NCBI RefSeq assembly: GCF_016526145.1
Contig: NZ_JADDUE010000004.1
Location: 124,001-188,000 of the forward strand
Source: Saccharopolyspora galaxeae
Lineage (GTDB): Bacteria > Actinomycetota > Actinomycetes > Mycobacteriales > Pseudonocardiaceae
DNA length: 64,000 bases
Direction of reading: 5' to 3'
Shown here: positions 24,464 to 33,067 of the stretch, one piece after another
Position numbering within the stretch: the first letter of the stretch is position 1
How the letters are laid out: every line of letters begins with the position of its first letter
Translations under genes and position numbers: made by a program
Notes under the pieces: generated by a model
Seen by the model: the letters and a program-made list of their open reading frames with translations, nothing else
Database searches by the model: none
Told to the model about the DNA's origin: nothing

Positions 24464-26356
24464 TCATCGCGTCACGTGCGCCAGGAATTCCTGCGTCTCG
24501 GGGTCCGGGGAATACACGCAGACCCCGCTCATCCCCCTTGTGAGCAGCACCTTGTAAGTGTTGCGGATGAGCCCGGCGAAGTGGAGTTCGTCCGCCTTCC
24601 GGACACCCGGGTCGTGCGAGTGGCCGCGGCGTGCGACCCACTCCCCGTCACGGCGGACGAGGTCCGGGCCGATGATCACGCCGGCCCAGTCGTACTCGAA
24701 GCCCTGGGCGGTGTAGATGCATCCGACCTGGCCGAATCCGCGCTCGTCGGAAGCCCAGAAATAGGACTCGGGCGCGTCGGGGACGCTGTTGCCGGGTTTT
24801 GCGTTCCAGGGACGCTTCCAGTCGTTGATGACGACATCGTCCACGAGGTGTTTGCCCTGCTCCGCCTCGGCCGGATCACTCCACGGCCAGCAGTAGCCCG
24901 CGGCGATGCGCGCGGTGCCGCCGTGTTCGGACCGCCGGGTCCGCAACCATGCTTCCATCGCCTGCGGAGTCGCAGCGCTGGCGACGACGAAATCATCATC
25001 GGTCGCCGACACCAGGCGGGTCCATTCCGTCGGACCGGCCTGTTCGAGTCCGAGCAGCCGGGAAACCCAGGTGTCGAACGCCGCCGAGCCGCCACAGCGG
25101 AATTGGCCCTCCAGGCGCACGACCTCGACTTCGCAGCCCTTCGTCTTGGCCGCTGTGGTGATCTCCTCCAGCGACCCCATTTCCCCCGGACGCACGATCT
25201 GGTCCTCGTCGAGGAGGAACACGGGCACCGATGCGACGTCGATCAATTCGTCGATCTGCCGCCCGGCACGTGCGCGGACTTCCTTCTTGGTGAAGCGGTT
25301 CACGCTCGTTTCCCGGATGCGGTGCGCTTCGTCGCAGATCAGGACGTCGAGTTCGCGGGGTTCGGAGCTGACGTAATTGTTGAAGTACTTGAACAGCCCC
25401 TGCACGCGGGTGTTGCGGCTGCCCGCGGTCTTGCGGAGCGTGCGGGTGAAGGCGCCGGATCCGGTGGCGTGGTGCACGGTACGGCCTTGCCGCGCGAGTT
25501 CGCCGACCAGGCTCAGCGCGATGGCGCTCTTCCCGGAACCAGGGCCGCCGAGGACGATCACGACGGTGCGAGTACTGGCGGCGCGAGCATTGCGCACGGC
25601 GTGCATGACCGTCTCGTAGGCGACCTTCTGCTCGTCGAGCAGCACGAACTGCTCGCGCTCCCGGATTTCCTTGGCCGCGATGTTGAGCAGCGCTTTGGAC
25701 GGCGCGTGGTGGAAGTTGAGGAACTCGTCGGCGGCGTTACGCGCGGCGTCGCGGTCACCGGCCCGGCCGAGCACGGCCTGCAGGCGGTCGACGAGCGCGC
25801 CTCGATCGTCGAGGGTGAACAGGCGTCCGTACTCGCTCAGCGCGTGGTCGCGCAACGCCGAGACGTCCGCGTTCCGCGCGTTGTGCAGGTAGGCGATGCC
25901 GTGGACGGCGTCCGGACGTGCGGCCAGAGCGGGCGTCGAATCGACGAGGTACTGGCAGTAGCGGCGAACCTGCTCGACCGGATGCAGAACGGGGGCCGGA
26001 CCGTAACCGGCGGTGCGGACGAGCTCGCCCACTGCCGCTTCGACGTGCGACCACTGCTTCAACTCGACGAGCACGTAGCTGGATTCGCCGGTCGTGGGGT
26101 GCGTTCCGCACAGGACGGCGTCGACGCGCCGAGGGCTGTGCGGGAGTTTGTGTTCCAGCAGCACCTCGACGTGCCCGAGCCCGGCATCTGCCAGATCGGC
26201 GAGCAGCACCGGGAGGCTGCGCTGCCAGGACCGCACCTCGGAGGTTCCGACCCGGGACTCGAGCTGGAACTCGGCCTGCTCGTTGAGCAGCAAGTGCAAC
26301 CGGTCGGCTTTCGCGTCTTCGAGCAGTTCGGCCGCGCTCCGGCGAACCAGTGCCAC
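24464..26356 (-). CDS. PD-(D/E)XK nuclease-like plus DUF2075 (Schlafen-type) helicase protein
   Basis: A 630-residue two-part protein. The N-terminal 110 residues hold a probable nuclease core: RRVDAVLCG with D79, then YVLVELKQW giving E98 and K100, with an upstream Glu at residue 68. The C-terminal part is a DUF2075 P-loop helicase: Walker A VLGGPGSGKSAIAL (about 268-281), Walker B LDVLICDEAHRIRET (about 335-348), an acidic VFLLDEDQIVRPGE block and a late SAQ-like YTAQGFEYDWAGVIIG block. The GTG at 26356 is preferred; a TTG at 26362 has no room for a binding site. It lies 105-111 bp downstream of the MazG-like gene on the same strand. Resembles Schlafen group 3 and phage-defence effectors; role inferred. 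Confidence 0.85.
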   Translation of the reverse strand: MALVRRSAAELLEDAKADRLHLLLNEQAEFQLESRVGTSEVRSWQRSLPVLLADLADAGLGHVEVLLEHKLPHSPRRVDAVLCGTHPTTGESSYVLVELKQWSHVEAAVGELVRTAGYGPAPVLHPVEQVRRYCQYLVDSTPALAARPDAVHGIAYLHNARNADVSALRDHALSEYGRLFTLDDRGALVDRLQAVLGRAGDRDAARNAADEFLNFHHAPSKALLNIAAKEIREREQFVLLDEQKVAYETVMHAVRNARAASTRTVVIVLGGPGSGKSAIALSLVGELARQGRTVHHATGSGAFTRTLRKTAGSRNTRVQGLFKYFNNYVSSEPRELDVLICDEAHRIRETSVNRFTKKEVRARAGRQIDELIDVASVPVFLLDEDQIVRPGEMGSLEEITTAAKTKGCEVEVVRLEGQFRCGGSAAFDTWVSRLLGLEQAGPTEWTRLVSATDDDFVVASAATPQAMEAWLRTRRSEHGGTARIAAGYCWPWSDPAEAEQGKHLVDDVVINDWKRPWNAKPGNSVPDAPESYFWASDERGFGQVGCIYTAQGFEYDWAGVIIGPDLVRRDGEWVARRGHSHDPGVRKADELHFAGLIRNTYKVLLTRGMSGVCVYSPDPETQEFLAHVTR

Positions 26357-26362
26357 TGACAA

Positions 26363-26422
26363 CCCCCACTGGGCACGCGTGATCCACGCGCGGGTGGGGG
26401 CAGCGACGAAGTGGCTACTTCG
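26363..26422 (-). promoter_or_regulatory. Double hairpin leader of the DUF2075 gene
   Basis: Reading toward the DUF2075 gene, a 6-bp hairpin CGAAGT-GGCT-ACTTCG type (26407-26422) is followed by a larger structure: outer stem CCCCCAC/GTGGGGG (26394-26400 with 26363-26369) and inner stem CGCGTG/CACGCG (26376-26381 with 26385-26390). The 3' arm GTGGGGG is the only G-rich candidate ribosome binding site for the GTG at 26356, six bases away. The fold could therefore hide it, or act as a terminator or attenuator after the upstream gene. Confidence 0.65.
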
Positions 26423-26467
26423 GTGCCCGTCGGGCCGCGATCTTGCCGGGCCAGGTTAGCAGTCCGC

Positions 26468-26821
26468 TCATTCGAGCCGGTCGTACTTTCGAGCGTTGCC
26501 CTTGGCCGTTTCGACCGGGTACTTGGCCGCGTTCAAGCCCATCTTCACGTCCAGTGCGGCCAGGATGTCGATGTCGAGCACGTCGGCGAGGCGCAGCAGG
26601 TACGCGAGCACGTCGGCCATTTCGTGGCGCACTCGCTCGCCGGCTGCGGAGTCGTCCATGATCTGCGCGGACTGCTCCGGGGTGAGCCACTGGAAGAGCT
26701 CGACGAGTTCGCCCGCCTCGACGGACAACGCCATGGCGAGGTTCTTCGGGTCGTGGAACCGGTGCCAATCACGTTCATCCGCGAATGTGCGCAGGCGCTG
26801 CTGAAGGGTCTCGATGGTCAC
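26468..26821 (-). CDS. MazG-like nucleotide pyrophosphohydrolase
   Basis: A 117-residue all-alpha NTP pyrophosphohydrolase of the MazG/RS21-C6 class. The metal-binding signature is present: EAGELVELFQW (ExxE) near residue 32 and EMADVLAYLLRLAD (ExxD) near residue 66, followed by KYPVETAKG, which is typical of RS21-C6/dCTPase-like members. Such enzymes hydrolyse dNTPs or modified nucleotides to monophosphate and pyrophosphate. The GTG at 26821 gives the family's usual VTIETLQ start; the binding site is weak. It is the upstream member of a two-gene set with the nuclease-helicase protein. Confidence 0.87.
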   Translation of the reverse strand: MTIETLQQRLRTFADERDWHRFHDPKNLAMALSVEAGELVELFQWLTPEQSAQIMDDSAAGERVRHEMADVLAYLLRLADVLDIDILAALDVKMGLNAAKYPVETAKGNARKYDRLE

Positions 26822-26924
26822 GTCCGGTGACCCTACGAGACGCGGGGGTCTCCGGACGCGAGCTGCAGCGGCCATCACGACCGCTCGGAAAGCCCGTCAC
26901 CGGGGCAAGGCCCGCCGACGTCGC

Positions 26925-28643
26925 TCAGGACCCCACCGGCAGCACGTTCGGGACGATCATCGGGCGGCGGCGGTAGGTGTCGGCGACCCACTTGCCGACC
27001 ACGCGGCGCACGGCCTGGGCGATGCGGTGGGTGTCGGTGATGCCTTCCGATTCGGTGCGGGCGAGTTCCATCTCGACCAGCGGCACCACTTCGTCCAGCG
27101 CCTTCGGGTCGTCGGAGAAACCGCGCCCGGAGATCGTCGGGCTGGACACCGCCCGGCCCGTGGCGGCCTCCACCGCCACGGTGATCGAGATGAAGCCGCC
27201 CTCTCCGAGCACCAGGCGGTCCGACAGCGTCGACTCGCCCACGTCGCCAACTGACAATCCATCGACGTAGACGTGACCCACTTCGACGCGGCCCGCGACC
27301 TTCGCGATGCCGTCGACCAGGTCGACCACGACACCGTCCTCGGCGATCACCACCCGTTCCGGGGCGACGCCGGTCAGCCGGGCCAGTTCGGCGTTCGCGC
27401 GCAGGTGCCGCCACTCGCCGTGCAGCGGCATGACGTTGCTCGGGCGCACCGCGTTGTACAGGTACAGCAGCTCACCCGCGGAAGCGTGCCCGGAGACGTG
27501 CACCTTCGCCCCGCCCTGGTGCACCACCTCGGCACCCAGCCGGACCAGGCCGTTGACCACGCCGAACACCGCGGTCTCGTTGCCTGGGATCAGCGAGCTC
27601 GCCAGCACCACCGTGTCCCCGGCCTTGATGCGGATCTGCTTGTGCTCACCGCGGGCCATCCTGGACAGCGCCGAAAGCGGCTCGCCCTGCGAACCGGTCG
27701 AGACGAACAGCACCAGGTGCTCCGGCATCGCCAGCGCCTCGTCCAACTCCACCAGCAGGCCCGGCGGCACCCGCAGCACACCGAGATCGGCTGCGATGCC
27801 CATGTTGCGCACCATCGAGCGGCCAACGAAGCAGACCTTGCGGCCGTGCTGCTCGGCGGCGTCGAGCACCTGCTGCACGCGGTGCACGTGGCTGGCGAAG
27901 CAGGCCACGATCAGCCGCTGGGTCGCCTTGCCGATCACCGAGTCCAGCACCGGGCCGATCTCGCGTTCCGGCGTGACGAACCCCGGCACCTCGGCGTTGG
28001 TCGAGTCGACCAGGAACAGGTCCACACCCTCGTCGCCGAGCCGGGAGAACCCGGCCAGGTCGGTGAGCCTGCCGTCCAGCGGCAGCTGGTCCAGCTTGAT
28101 GTCCCCGGTGTGCAGCGCGACGCCCGCGGGAGTGCGGATCGCGACCGCCAGCGCGTCCGGGATCGAGTGGTTGACCGCGAAGAACTCCAGGTCGAACGCG
28201 CCGTGCTCGCTGTGCTGGCCCTCGGCGACCTCGATCAGCTGCGGCGTCTGCCGGTGCTCCTTGCACTTGGCCGCCAGCAGCGCCAACGTGAACTTCGAGC
28301 CGACCACCGGAATGTCCGGGCGCAGCCGCAGCAGGAACGGCACCGCGCCGATGTGGTCCTCGTGCCCGTGGGTGAGCACCAGCGCCTCGATGTCGTCCAG
28401 GCGGTCCTCGATCGGCCCGAAGTCCGGCAGGATCAGGTCCACACCCGGCGAATCGTCCTCGGGGAACAGCACCCCGCAGTCGACGATGAGCAGCTTGCCC
28501 GCGTACTCGAACACGGTCAGGTTGCGGCCCACCTCGCCGATGCCGCCGAGCGCGGTGACCCGCAAGCCGCCCTCCGGCAGCGCGGGCGGCGGCGCGGACG
28601 CCGTCGGCGCCATCGGGCGGTGTTCGGAAGGCTGCGTGCTCAC
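26925..28643 (-). CDS. rnj: Ribonuclease J
   Basis: A 572-residue metallo-beta-lactamase/beta-CASP ribonuclease that processes and degrades mRNA and rRNA as 5'-exonuclease and endonuclease. The HxHxDH metal motif is THGHEDHIG near residue 92; later beta-CASP blocks read FVSTGSQGEP and VHVSGHASAGE. The GTG at 28643 overlaps the dapA stop by four bases (GTGA) and yields the usual length plus a short Pro-rich N-terminus. The dapA-rnj order is conserved in mycobacteria. The C-terminal oligomerisation domain is complete. Confidence 0.95.
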   Translation of the reverse strand: MSTQPSEHRPMAPTASAPPPALPEGGLRVTALGGIGEVGRNLTVFEYAGKLLIVDCGVLFPEDDSPGVDLILPDFGPIEDRLDDIEALVLTHGHEDHIGAVPFLLRLRPDIPVVGSKFTLALLAAKCKEHRQTPQLIEVAEGQHSEHGAFDLEFFAVNHSIPDALAVAIRTPAGVALHTGDIKLDQLPLDGRLTDLAGFSRLGDEGVDLFLVDSTNAEVPGFVTPEREIGPVLDSVIGKATQRLIVACFASHVHRVQQVLDAAEQHGRKVCFVGRSMVRNMGIAADLGVLRVPPGLLVELDEALAMPEHLVLFVSTGSQGEPLSALSRMARGEHKQIRIKAGDTVVLASSLIPGNETAVFGVVNGLVRLGAEVVHQGGAKVHVSGHASAGELLYLYNAVRPSNVMPLHGEWRHLRANAELARLTGVAPERVVIAEDGVVVDLVDGIAKVAGRVEVGHVYVDGLSVGDVGESTLSDRLVLGEGGFISITVAVEAATGRAVSSPTISGRGFSDDPKALDEVVPLVEMELARTESEGITDTHRIAQAVRRVVGKWVADTYRRRPMIVPNVLPVGS

Positions 28644-29584
28644 CGGGACGTCACCTCTGCTGCGGCATCGGGGTTGACCAGGACAAGACCGGCGTCCCAC
28701 AGATCGCTGGTGATCACCCGCACCTGCTCGTCGGTGGCCTGCGGCAGCGGCAGCCGCGGATGCCCGGTCTCGTAGCCGCACAGCCGCAGCGCCGTCTTCG
28801 AGAAGATCACGCCACCGACGAAGTTCATCGAGCGGTACACCGGCATGAGACCGGCGTGCACGTCCCGCGCCGACTCGATGTCCCCGGCCTCGAACGCGTC
28901 CAGCATCTTGCGCAGGCGGTCGCCCACCACGTGGCCGATCACGCTGACGAAGCCGACCGCGCCGACCGACAGCCACGGCAGGTTCAGCGGGTCCTCACCG
29001 GAGTAGTAGGCAAGATCGCTGTTGCACAGCACCTCGCTGCCCGCCCACAGGTCGTGCTTGGAGTCCTTCACGGCCTTGATCCGCGGGTGCTCGGCGAGCC
29101 GCTTGAGCGTGTCGGTCTGGATCGGCACCACCGAACGCGGCGGGATGTCGTAGAGCATCACCGGCAGATCGGTCGCGTCCGCGACCGTGCCGAAGTGCGC
29201 CAGCAGCCCCTCCTGCGGGGGCCGCGAGTAGTACGGGGTGACCACCAGCAGACCGTGCGCGCCCGCCTTCTCGGCGCTGCGGGCCAGCTCCACCGAGTGC
29301 TCGGTGTTGTTCGTGCCCGCGCCCGCGACGACGGTCGCCCGGTCGCCGACCGCCTCGACGACCGCCTGCAGCAGGCGCTCCTTCTCGTCGTCGCTGGTCG
29401 TGGGGCTCTCTCCCGTGGTGCCGTTGACGATGAGGCCGTCGTTGCCGACGTGATCGACCAGGTAGGTCGCCAACTCCTGGGACAACGCCAGGTCGAGCTT
29501 CCCGTCTCCGTCGAACGGCGTCACCATGGCGGTCAGGACCCGGCCGAACGGTCGGCCAGGGGCAGCGGTAGGACAGACGGTCAT
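28640..29584 (-). CDS. dapA: 4-hydroxy-tetrahydrodipicolinate synthase
   Basis: A 314-residue (beta/alpha)8 aldolase that condenses pyruvate and aspartate semialdehyde in lysine/diaminopimelate synthesis. Visible active-site elements: NGTTGESPT, the Tyr of MLYDIPPRS (about residue 140) and the Schiff-base Lys of IKAVKDSK (about residue 167). AGGAG precedes the ATG at 29584 with the right spacing, ruling out the long upstream extension. It overlaps rnj by four bases. The partner dapB is about 13 kb away in this window. Confidence 0.96.
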   Translation of the reverse strand: MTVCPTAAPGRPFGRVLTAMVTPFDGDGKLDLALSQELATYLVDHVGNDGLIVNGTTGESPTTSDDEKERLLQAVVEAVGDRATVVAGAGTNNTEHSVELARSAEKAGAHGLLVVTPYYSRPPQEGLLAHFGTVADATDLPVMLYDIPPRSVVPIQTDTLKRLAEHPRIKAVKDSKHDLWAGSEVLCNSDLAYYSGEDPLNLPWLSVGAVGFVSVIGHVVGDRLRKMLDAFEAGDIESARDVHAGLMPVYRSMNFVGGVIFSKTALRLCGYETGHPRLPLPQATDEQVRVITSDLWDAGLVLVNPDAAAEVTSR

Positions 29585-29818
29585 AGCTCCTGACGCTACC
29601 TGGTGAGTCCATTGATCAACGCGCCGCATCGGCGGCCGTGCGCAGGACCTCCGCCGCGACCGGCGGCAGCCGGAAAGGTACCGGTCAGCGCCCGTGCGGG
29701 CCGATCTTCTTCCGTCGCGGCGGCTGCGGTGGCGCGGGTTTTCCAGCGGCACATGCGTGCGATCCGCACGGCGCCGCCGGTCACCCGTTCGGCCCAGCCG
29801 GTTCGAGCGCGACCGGCT

Positions 29819-30445
29819 TCAGAACGAACGGCGCAAGTCCTCCACCGCGAGCACGTCCGCCTCGTTGCCTTCGATTTCCACCTGGTGCTGGCGGCGACTG
29901 AAGGCGTGCAGGATCAGCTCGCTCGGCTCACCGCTGAGGCGCACCGTGCGCGGACCGCGCTTCGCGGCGATCTCGGTGCCGTCCGGGCGGCGCAGCACCA
30001 CGCCGACAGGGCTGCGGCCGTAGAACACCTTCGCCACCCGGGACAGCGACTTCCACAGCGCTTCCTCCCGCTCCGGGTCGGACGGGCGCGGCTGCCAGCC
30101 CGGCTGCGCGCGGCGCACGTCCTCGTGGTGCACGTAGAACTCGGCGGCGTTGACGGTCTCGTCCACCGAGCCGAACGACATCGGGTTCCACTTCGGCGGC
30201 CCCTCGCGCAACGTGGCGATCAGGTCCGGCCACGGCTTGTCCCGCAGCTCCTGCTCCACCTTGTCGCCGCGCTCGGCGAGCGCCTTGATGAACTTGCCCG
30301 CCAGCGCGTCCGGACGACGCTCGCGCAGCAGCAGGTGCACCGCGAGGTTCTTGGTCTTCCAGTCACCGCACAGCGTCGGCGCGTCCGGCCCGACCCGCTC
30401 GAACAGGTCGCAGAGTTCCCGGCGCTCGTCGTTGGCCACACCCAT
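29819..30445 (-). CDS. TIGR03085 family metal-binding protein
   Basis: A 208-residue DinB/maleylpyruvate-isomerase-like protein of the actinobacterial TIGR03085 family. The four-helix core shows LCGDWKTKNLAVHLLLRERR near residue 25, with a His for the metal site, and VHHEDVRRAQPGW near residue 105. These proteins may be mycothiol-dependent enzymes, but no reaction is established for this subfamily. A 233-bp spacer separates it from dapA and 58 bp separates it from thyX upstream; both neighbours are on the same strand. Confidence 0.85.
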   Translation of the reverse strand: MGVANDERRELCDLFERVGPDAPTLCGDWKTKNLAVHLLLRERRPDALAGKFIKALAERGDKVEQELRDKPWPDLIATLREGPPKWNPMSFGSVDETVNAAEFYVHHEDVRRAQPGWQPRPSDPEREEALWKSLSRVAKVFYGRSPVGVVLRRPDGTEIAAKRGPRTVRLSGEPSELILHAFSRRQHQVEIEGNEADVLAVEDLRRSF

Positions 30446-30503
30446 GCGGCCACTGTAGCCGTGATCAGCGAACCGGCACGCGCACCGGGCGCTCGGCCGG
30501 GAG

Positions 30504-31256
30504 TCAGCCCTCGGTGACGAACGGGCTGGACGCGACCTCGGTGCCGTCGGTGAGGCTGGTGATCTCGAAGTCGCCGAACACGTTCGGTGCGGCCTTCTGC
30601 AGCTGGCGCAGGCATTCCACGGCGAGCGCGCGGATCTCCACGTCGGCGTGCTCGCTGGCGCGCATCGCCACGAAGTGCCGCCATGCGCGGTAGTTCCCGG
30701 TCACGACGATGCGGGTCTCGGTCGCGTTCGGCAGCACCGTGCGCGCGGCCTGGCGGGCCTGCTTGCGGCGCAGCGTCGCCTTCGGCTCGTCGGCGAACTT
30801 CTCCTGCAGCGCTTCCAGCAGCTCGTTGTACGCGTGCACGCTCGCCTCGGTGGCCTGCACGAACTTCTCGTGCAGCGCCGGGTCCTCGGCGATCACGTCG
30901 GGTTCGACCATCGCGGCGTCGCGCTCCGGGACGTAGCGCTGGGACAGCTGCGAGTAGGAGAAGTGCCGGTGCCGGATCAGCTCGTGGGTCAGCGAGCGGG
31001 ACATGCCGGTCAGGTAGAAGGTCACCGAGCCGTGCTCCAGCACGGACAGGTGGCCGACCTCCATGATGTGCCGCAGGTAGCCGTCGTTGGTGGCCGTGGC
31101 CGGGTTCGGCTTGCGCCAGGACTGGTAGCAGGCCCGGCCGGCGAACTCCGCGAGCGCCTGGCCGCCGTCTGCATCGGTGGACCAGTCCACGTCGGCCGGG
31201 GGGAAGAACTCCGTCTTGCCGATGAGCTGGACCTTCGGCGGCACGATCTCGGTCAC
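30504..31256 (-). CDS. thyX: Flavin-dependent thymidylate synthase ThyX
   Basis: A 250-residue ThyX that methylates dUMP to dTMP using FAD, NADPH and methylenetetrahydrofolate. The ThyX motif [14 protein letters not shown] lies near residue 88; [15 protein letters not shown] and the C-terminal substrate-binding region are intact. The GTG at 31256 starts the normal [21 protein letters not shown] stands about ten bases upstream. The lack of a dihydrofolate-dependent thyA neighbour fits the mycobacterial gene order thyX-dapA-rnj. Confidence 0.96.
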   Translation of the reverse strand: MTEIVPPKVQLIGKTEFFPPADVDWSTDADGGQALAEFAGRACYQSWRKPNPATATNDGYLRHIMEVGHLSVLEHGSVTFYLTGMSRSLTHELIRHRHFSYSQLSQRYVPERDAAMVEPDVIAEDPALHEKFVQATEASVHAYNELLEALQEKFADEPKATLRRKQARQAARTVLPNATETRIVVTGNYRAWRHFVAMRASEHADVEIRALAVECLRQLQKAAPNVFGDFEITSLTDGTEVASSPFVTEG

Positions 31257-31450
31257 GGTGCGCGGACCCTTCTGGCTCGTCTCGGGGGTTCTGCTGCTCC
31301 GCCGCTGCTGCGGCGGTTGCGGGAACGAGCGTAACCGGCCGTGCCGACAGTCCTGCCGCACCGGCCGGTCACCACTCGCGATGGCGCGGTGACACCGGAC
31401 GACACCATTGGATGATTGCGCGACGCCAGCACCGACGCCATATTGGTGTC

Positions 31451-32008
31451 ATGGATCTGAGCCCTTACATCAACCAGCTTCGCGAAGACCTCACGTCCGC
31501 CGCCTCGGCGGGCGACGAGCAGACCCGGCAGACCGCCGCCGTGCTCTCGGCCGCGATCGAGCCCGCGGCACGGCTGGCGATCATGAACGCGCTTTCCGAC
31601 CTCGCCGCGGAGGTCACCACGCACCTGGAAGACCAGGTCGTGGACGTCCGGCTGGACGGGCGGGACGTCCGGGTGGCGGTCAGCGGCGGAGGCGGCGGGA
31701 AGGCTTCGACCGCCGAGGACGACCGGCCGCCGCCACCGCCTCCGGGCGGCGACAGCGGTGACATCAGCAGGATCACGCTGCGGCTGCTCGACGAGATCAA
31801 GTCGCAGGCCGAGAACGCCGCGTCCACGCAGGGCGTGTCGCTGAACACGTGGGTCGCGCAGGCAGTGCAAGGCGCCCTGCACGGCAGCAGACCGCGGGGA
31901 CCGTGGGAGCACCACCGGCCGGGTCGCGGACCCGGTTGGGGCGGGCCGGGCCGCTTTCGCGGCGACGAAGGCTACGGCTCCCGGGTCCACGGCTGGGTAC
32001 AGGGCTGA
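31451..32008 (+). CDS. HicB-like ribbon-helix-helix protein
   Basis: A 185-residue protein. The N-terminal 80 residues are a helical/beta region of unknown type (MDLSPYINQLREDLTSAASA). An acidic poly-Pro linker follows, and then an Arc-type ribbon-helix-helix segment, ISRITLRLLDEIKSQAENAA followed by GVSLNTWVAQAVQGAL (about residues 110-145), like that of HicB antitoxins. The tail is Gly/Arg/Pro-rich. No HicA toxin is adjacent; instead a DUF4097 gene follows, 15 bp later. This pairing recurs in actinobacteria, so a regulator of the partner is more likely than a toxin-antitoxin system. Confidence 0.75.
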   Translation: MDLSPYINQLREDLTSAASAGDEQTRQTAAVLSAAIEPAARLAIMNALSDLAAEVTTHLEDQVVDVRLDGRDVRVAVSGGGGGKASTAEDDRPPPPPPGGDSGDISRITLRLLDEIKSQAENAASTQGVSLNTWVAQAVQGALHGSRPRGPWEHHRPGRGPGWGGPGRFRGDEGYGSRVHGWVQG

Positions 32009-32023
32009 CGGGAGGTGGCGACC

Positions 32024-33058
32024 TTGAACAGCGACACCGGCCGGAATTCCCAACCCGGCGACTCCCAACCCGGCGATGCCGAATCCCGGGAACCGAACGA
32101 GCTCGTGCGGACCCAGGAATTCGACACTCCTGGGCCGATCGTCGTGGACGTCGGCAACAGCCTCGGCGCGATCAACGTCGAGCTGGCCGAGACGGTGACC
32201 ACGCACGTGGAGGTCCGGCACGACTCCGCGGGTGGTGGCCCGGAATGGCGCACCGGCCTGTCCGGCCTGCTCAACTGGGTCGGCGGGCAGATCAGCGAAG
32301 CCGGACGGCGTGGTGGTCTCGGGGCTGGTGGTCTCGGGGCCGGCGGTTTCGGCGGCGGGCTCGGGGATCGCGCCTTCGGCGACCGCGGCCCCGGGGAACC
32401 GATCGCGGAGGCGGTGCGCCAGACCACGATCGACTTCACCGGCGGCAACAGGTTGTCGGTGCGCGCGCCGAGCACGGTGCCGCTGCGCACCGTTCCGCTG
32501 GCGATCACGGTGCGGGCACCGGAGGAAACCGAGGTCTCGGTGCGCTCGACCGGCGGCGACGTGCGCGTGACCGGTCCGGCGAGCCGGGCGCGGGTGGAGT
32601 CCGGTGGTGGCGCGGTCTCCGTGGAACGGGCCGGCGGCAACGCGGTCGCGCGCACCGGTTCGGGCGCGCTGCGGCTCGGCGAGATGGGTGCCGGGGTGCA
32701 GGCCCGCAGCGGCGGCGGTGACGTGGAGATCGCCTCGGTTGGTGCGGCGTCGTCGGTGGTGACCGGCAGCGGCAGCGTGTGGCTGGGCGCGGTGCACGCG
32801 GACGTGCTGGTCCGGTCCGGCAGCGGTGACATCACCATCTCCGAAGCCGCCCGCGGCCAGACCGAGCTGATCACGGGTTCCGGTGAGCTGCGGGTCGCGG
32901 TGCGGCGCGGGGTGACCGCGGAAGTGGACCTGACCTCCACGACCGGGTCGGCGCACAGCGACCTGGAGGTTTCGGCGGAGCCTGCCGAGGACGAGCCCCC
33001 GCTGCGGATCTTCGGCCGCACCGGTAGCGGCGACGCGCTGCTCACCTCGGCCGGGTGA
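32024..33058 (+). CDS. DUF4097 beta-strand repeat protein
   Basis: A 344-residue protein with a right-handed beta-repeat region of the DUF4097/adhesin-like type: recurring TGSG-x-LRLGEM, RSGGGDVEIA, TGSGSVWLGAV, RSGSGDITIS and TGSGELRVAV units from about residue 180 on. A Gly-rich insert (GGLGAGGLGAGGFGGGLGD) lies near residue 100. I choose the TTG at 32024 because GGGAGG lies eight bases before it; the GTG at 32015 sits inside that binding site. No signal peptide or membrane helix is seen, so it is probably cytoplasmic. It is cotranscribed with the HicB-like gene. Confidence 0.8.
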   Translation: MNSDTGRNSQPGDSQPGDAESREPNELVRTQEFDTPGPIVVDVGNSLGAINVELAETVTTHVEVRHDSAGGGPEWRTGLSGLLNWVGGQISEAGRRGGLGAGGLGAGGFGGGLGDRAFGDRGPGEPIAEAVRQTTIDFTGGNRLSVRAPSTVPLRTVPLAITVRAPEETEVSVRSTGGDVRVTGPASRARVESGGGAVSVERAGGNAVARTGSGALRLGEMGAGVQARSGGGDVEIASVGAASSVVTGSGSVWLGAVHADVLVRSGSGDITISEAARGQTELITGSGELRVAVRRGVTAEVDLTSTTGSAHSDLEVSAEPAEDEPPLRIFGRTGSGDALLTSAG

Positions 33059-33067
33059 GCGAGCTGA

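Noticed and set aside
31451-32008. HicAB toxin-antitoxin system
   Set aside because: Only the HicB-like ribbon-helix-helix segment is present. No HicA-sized frame with a double-stranded RNA-binding-like fold lies on either side.
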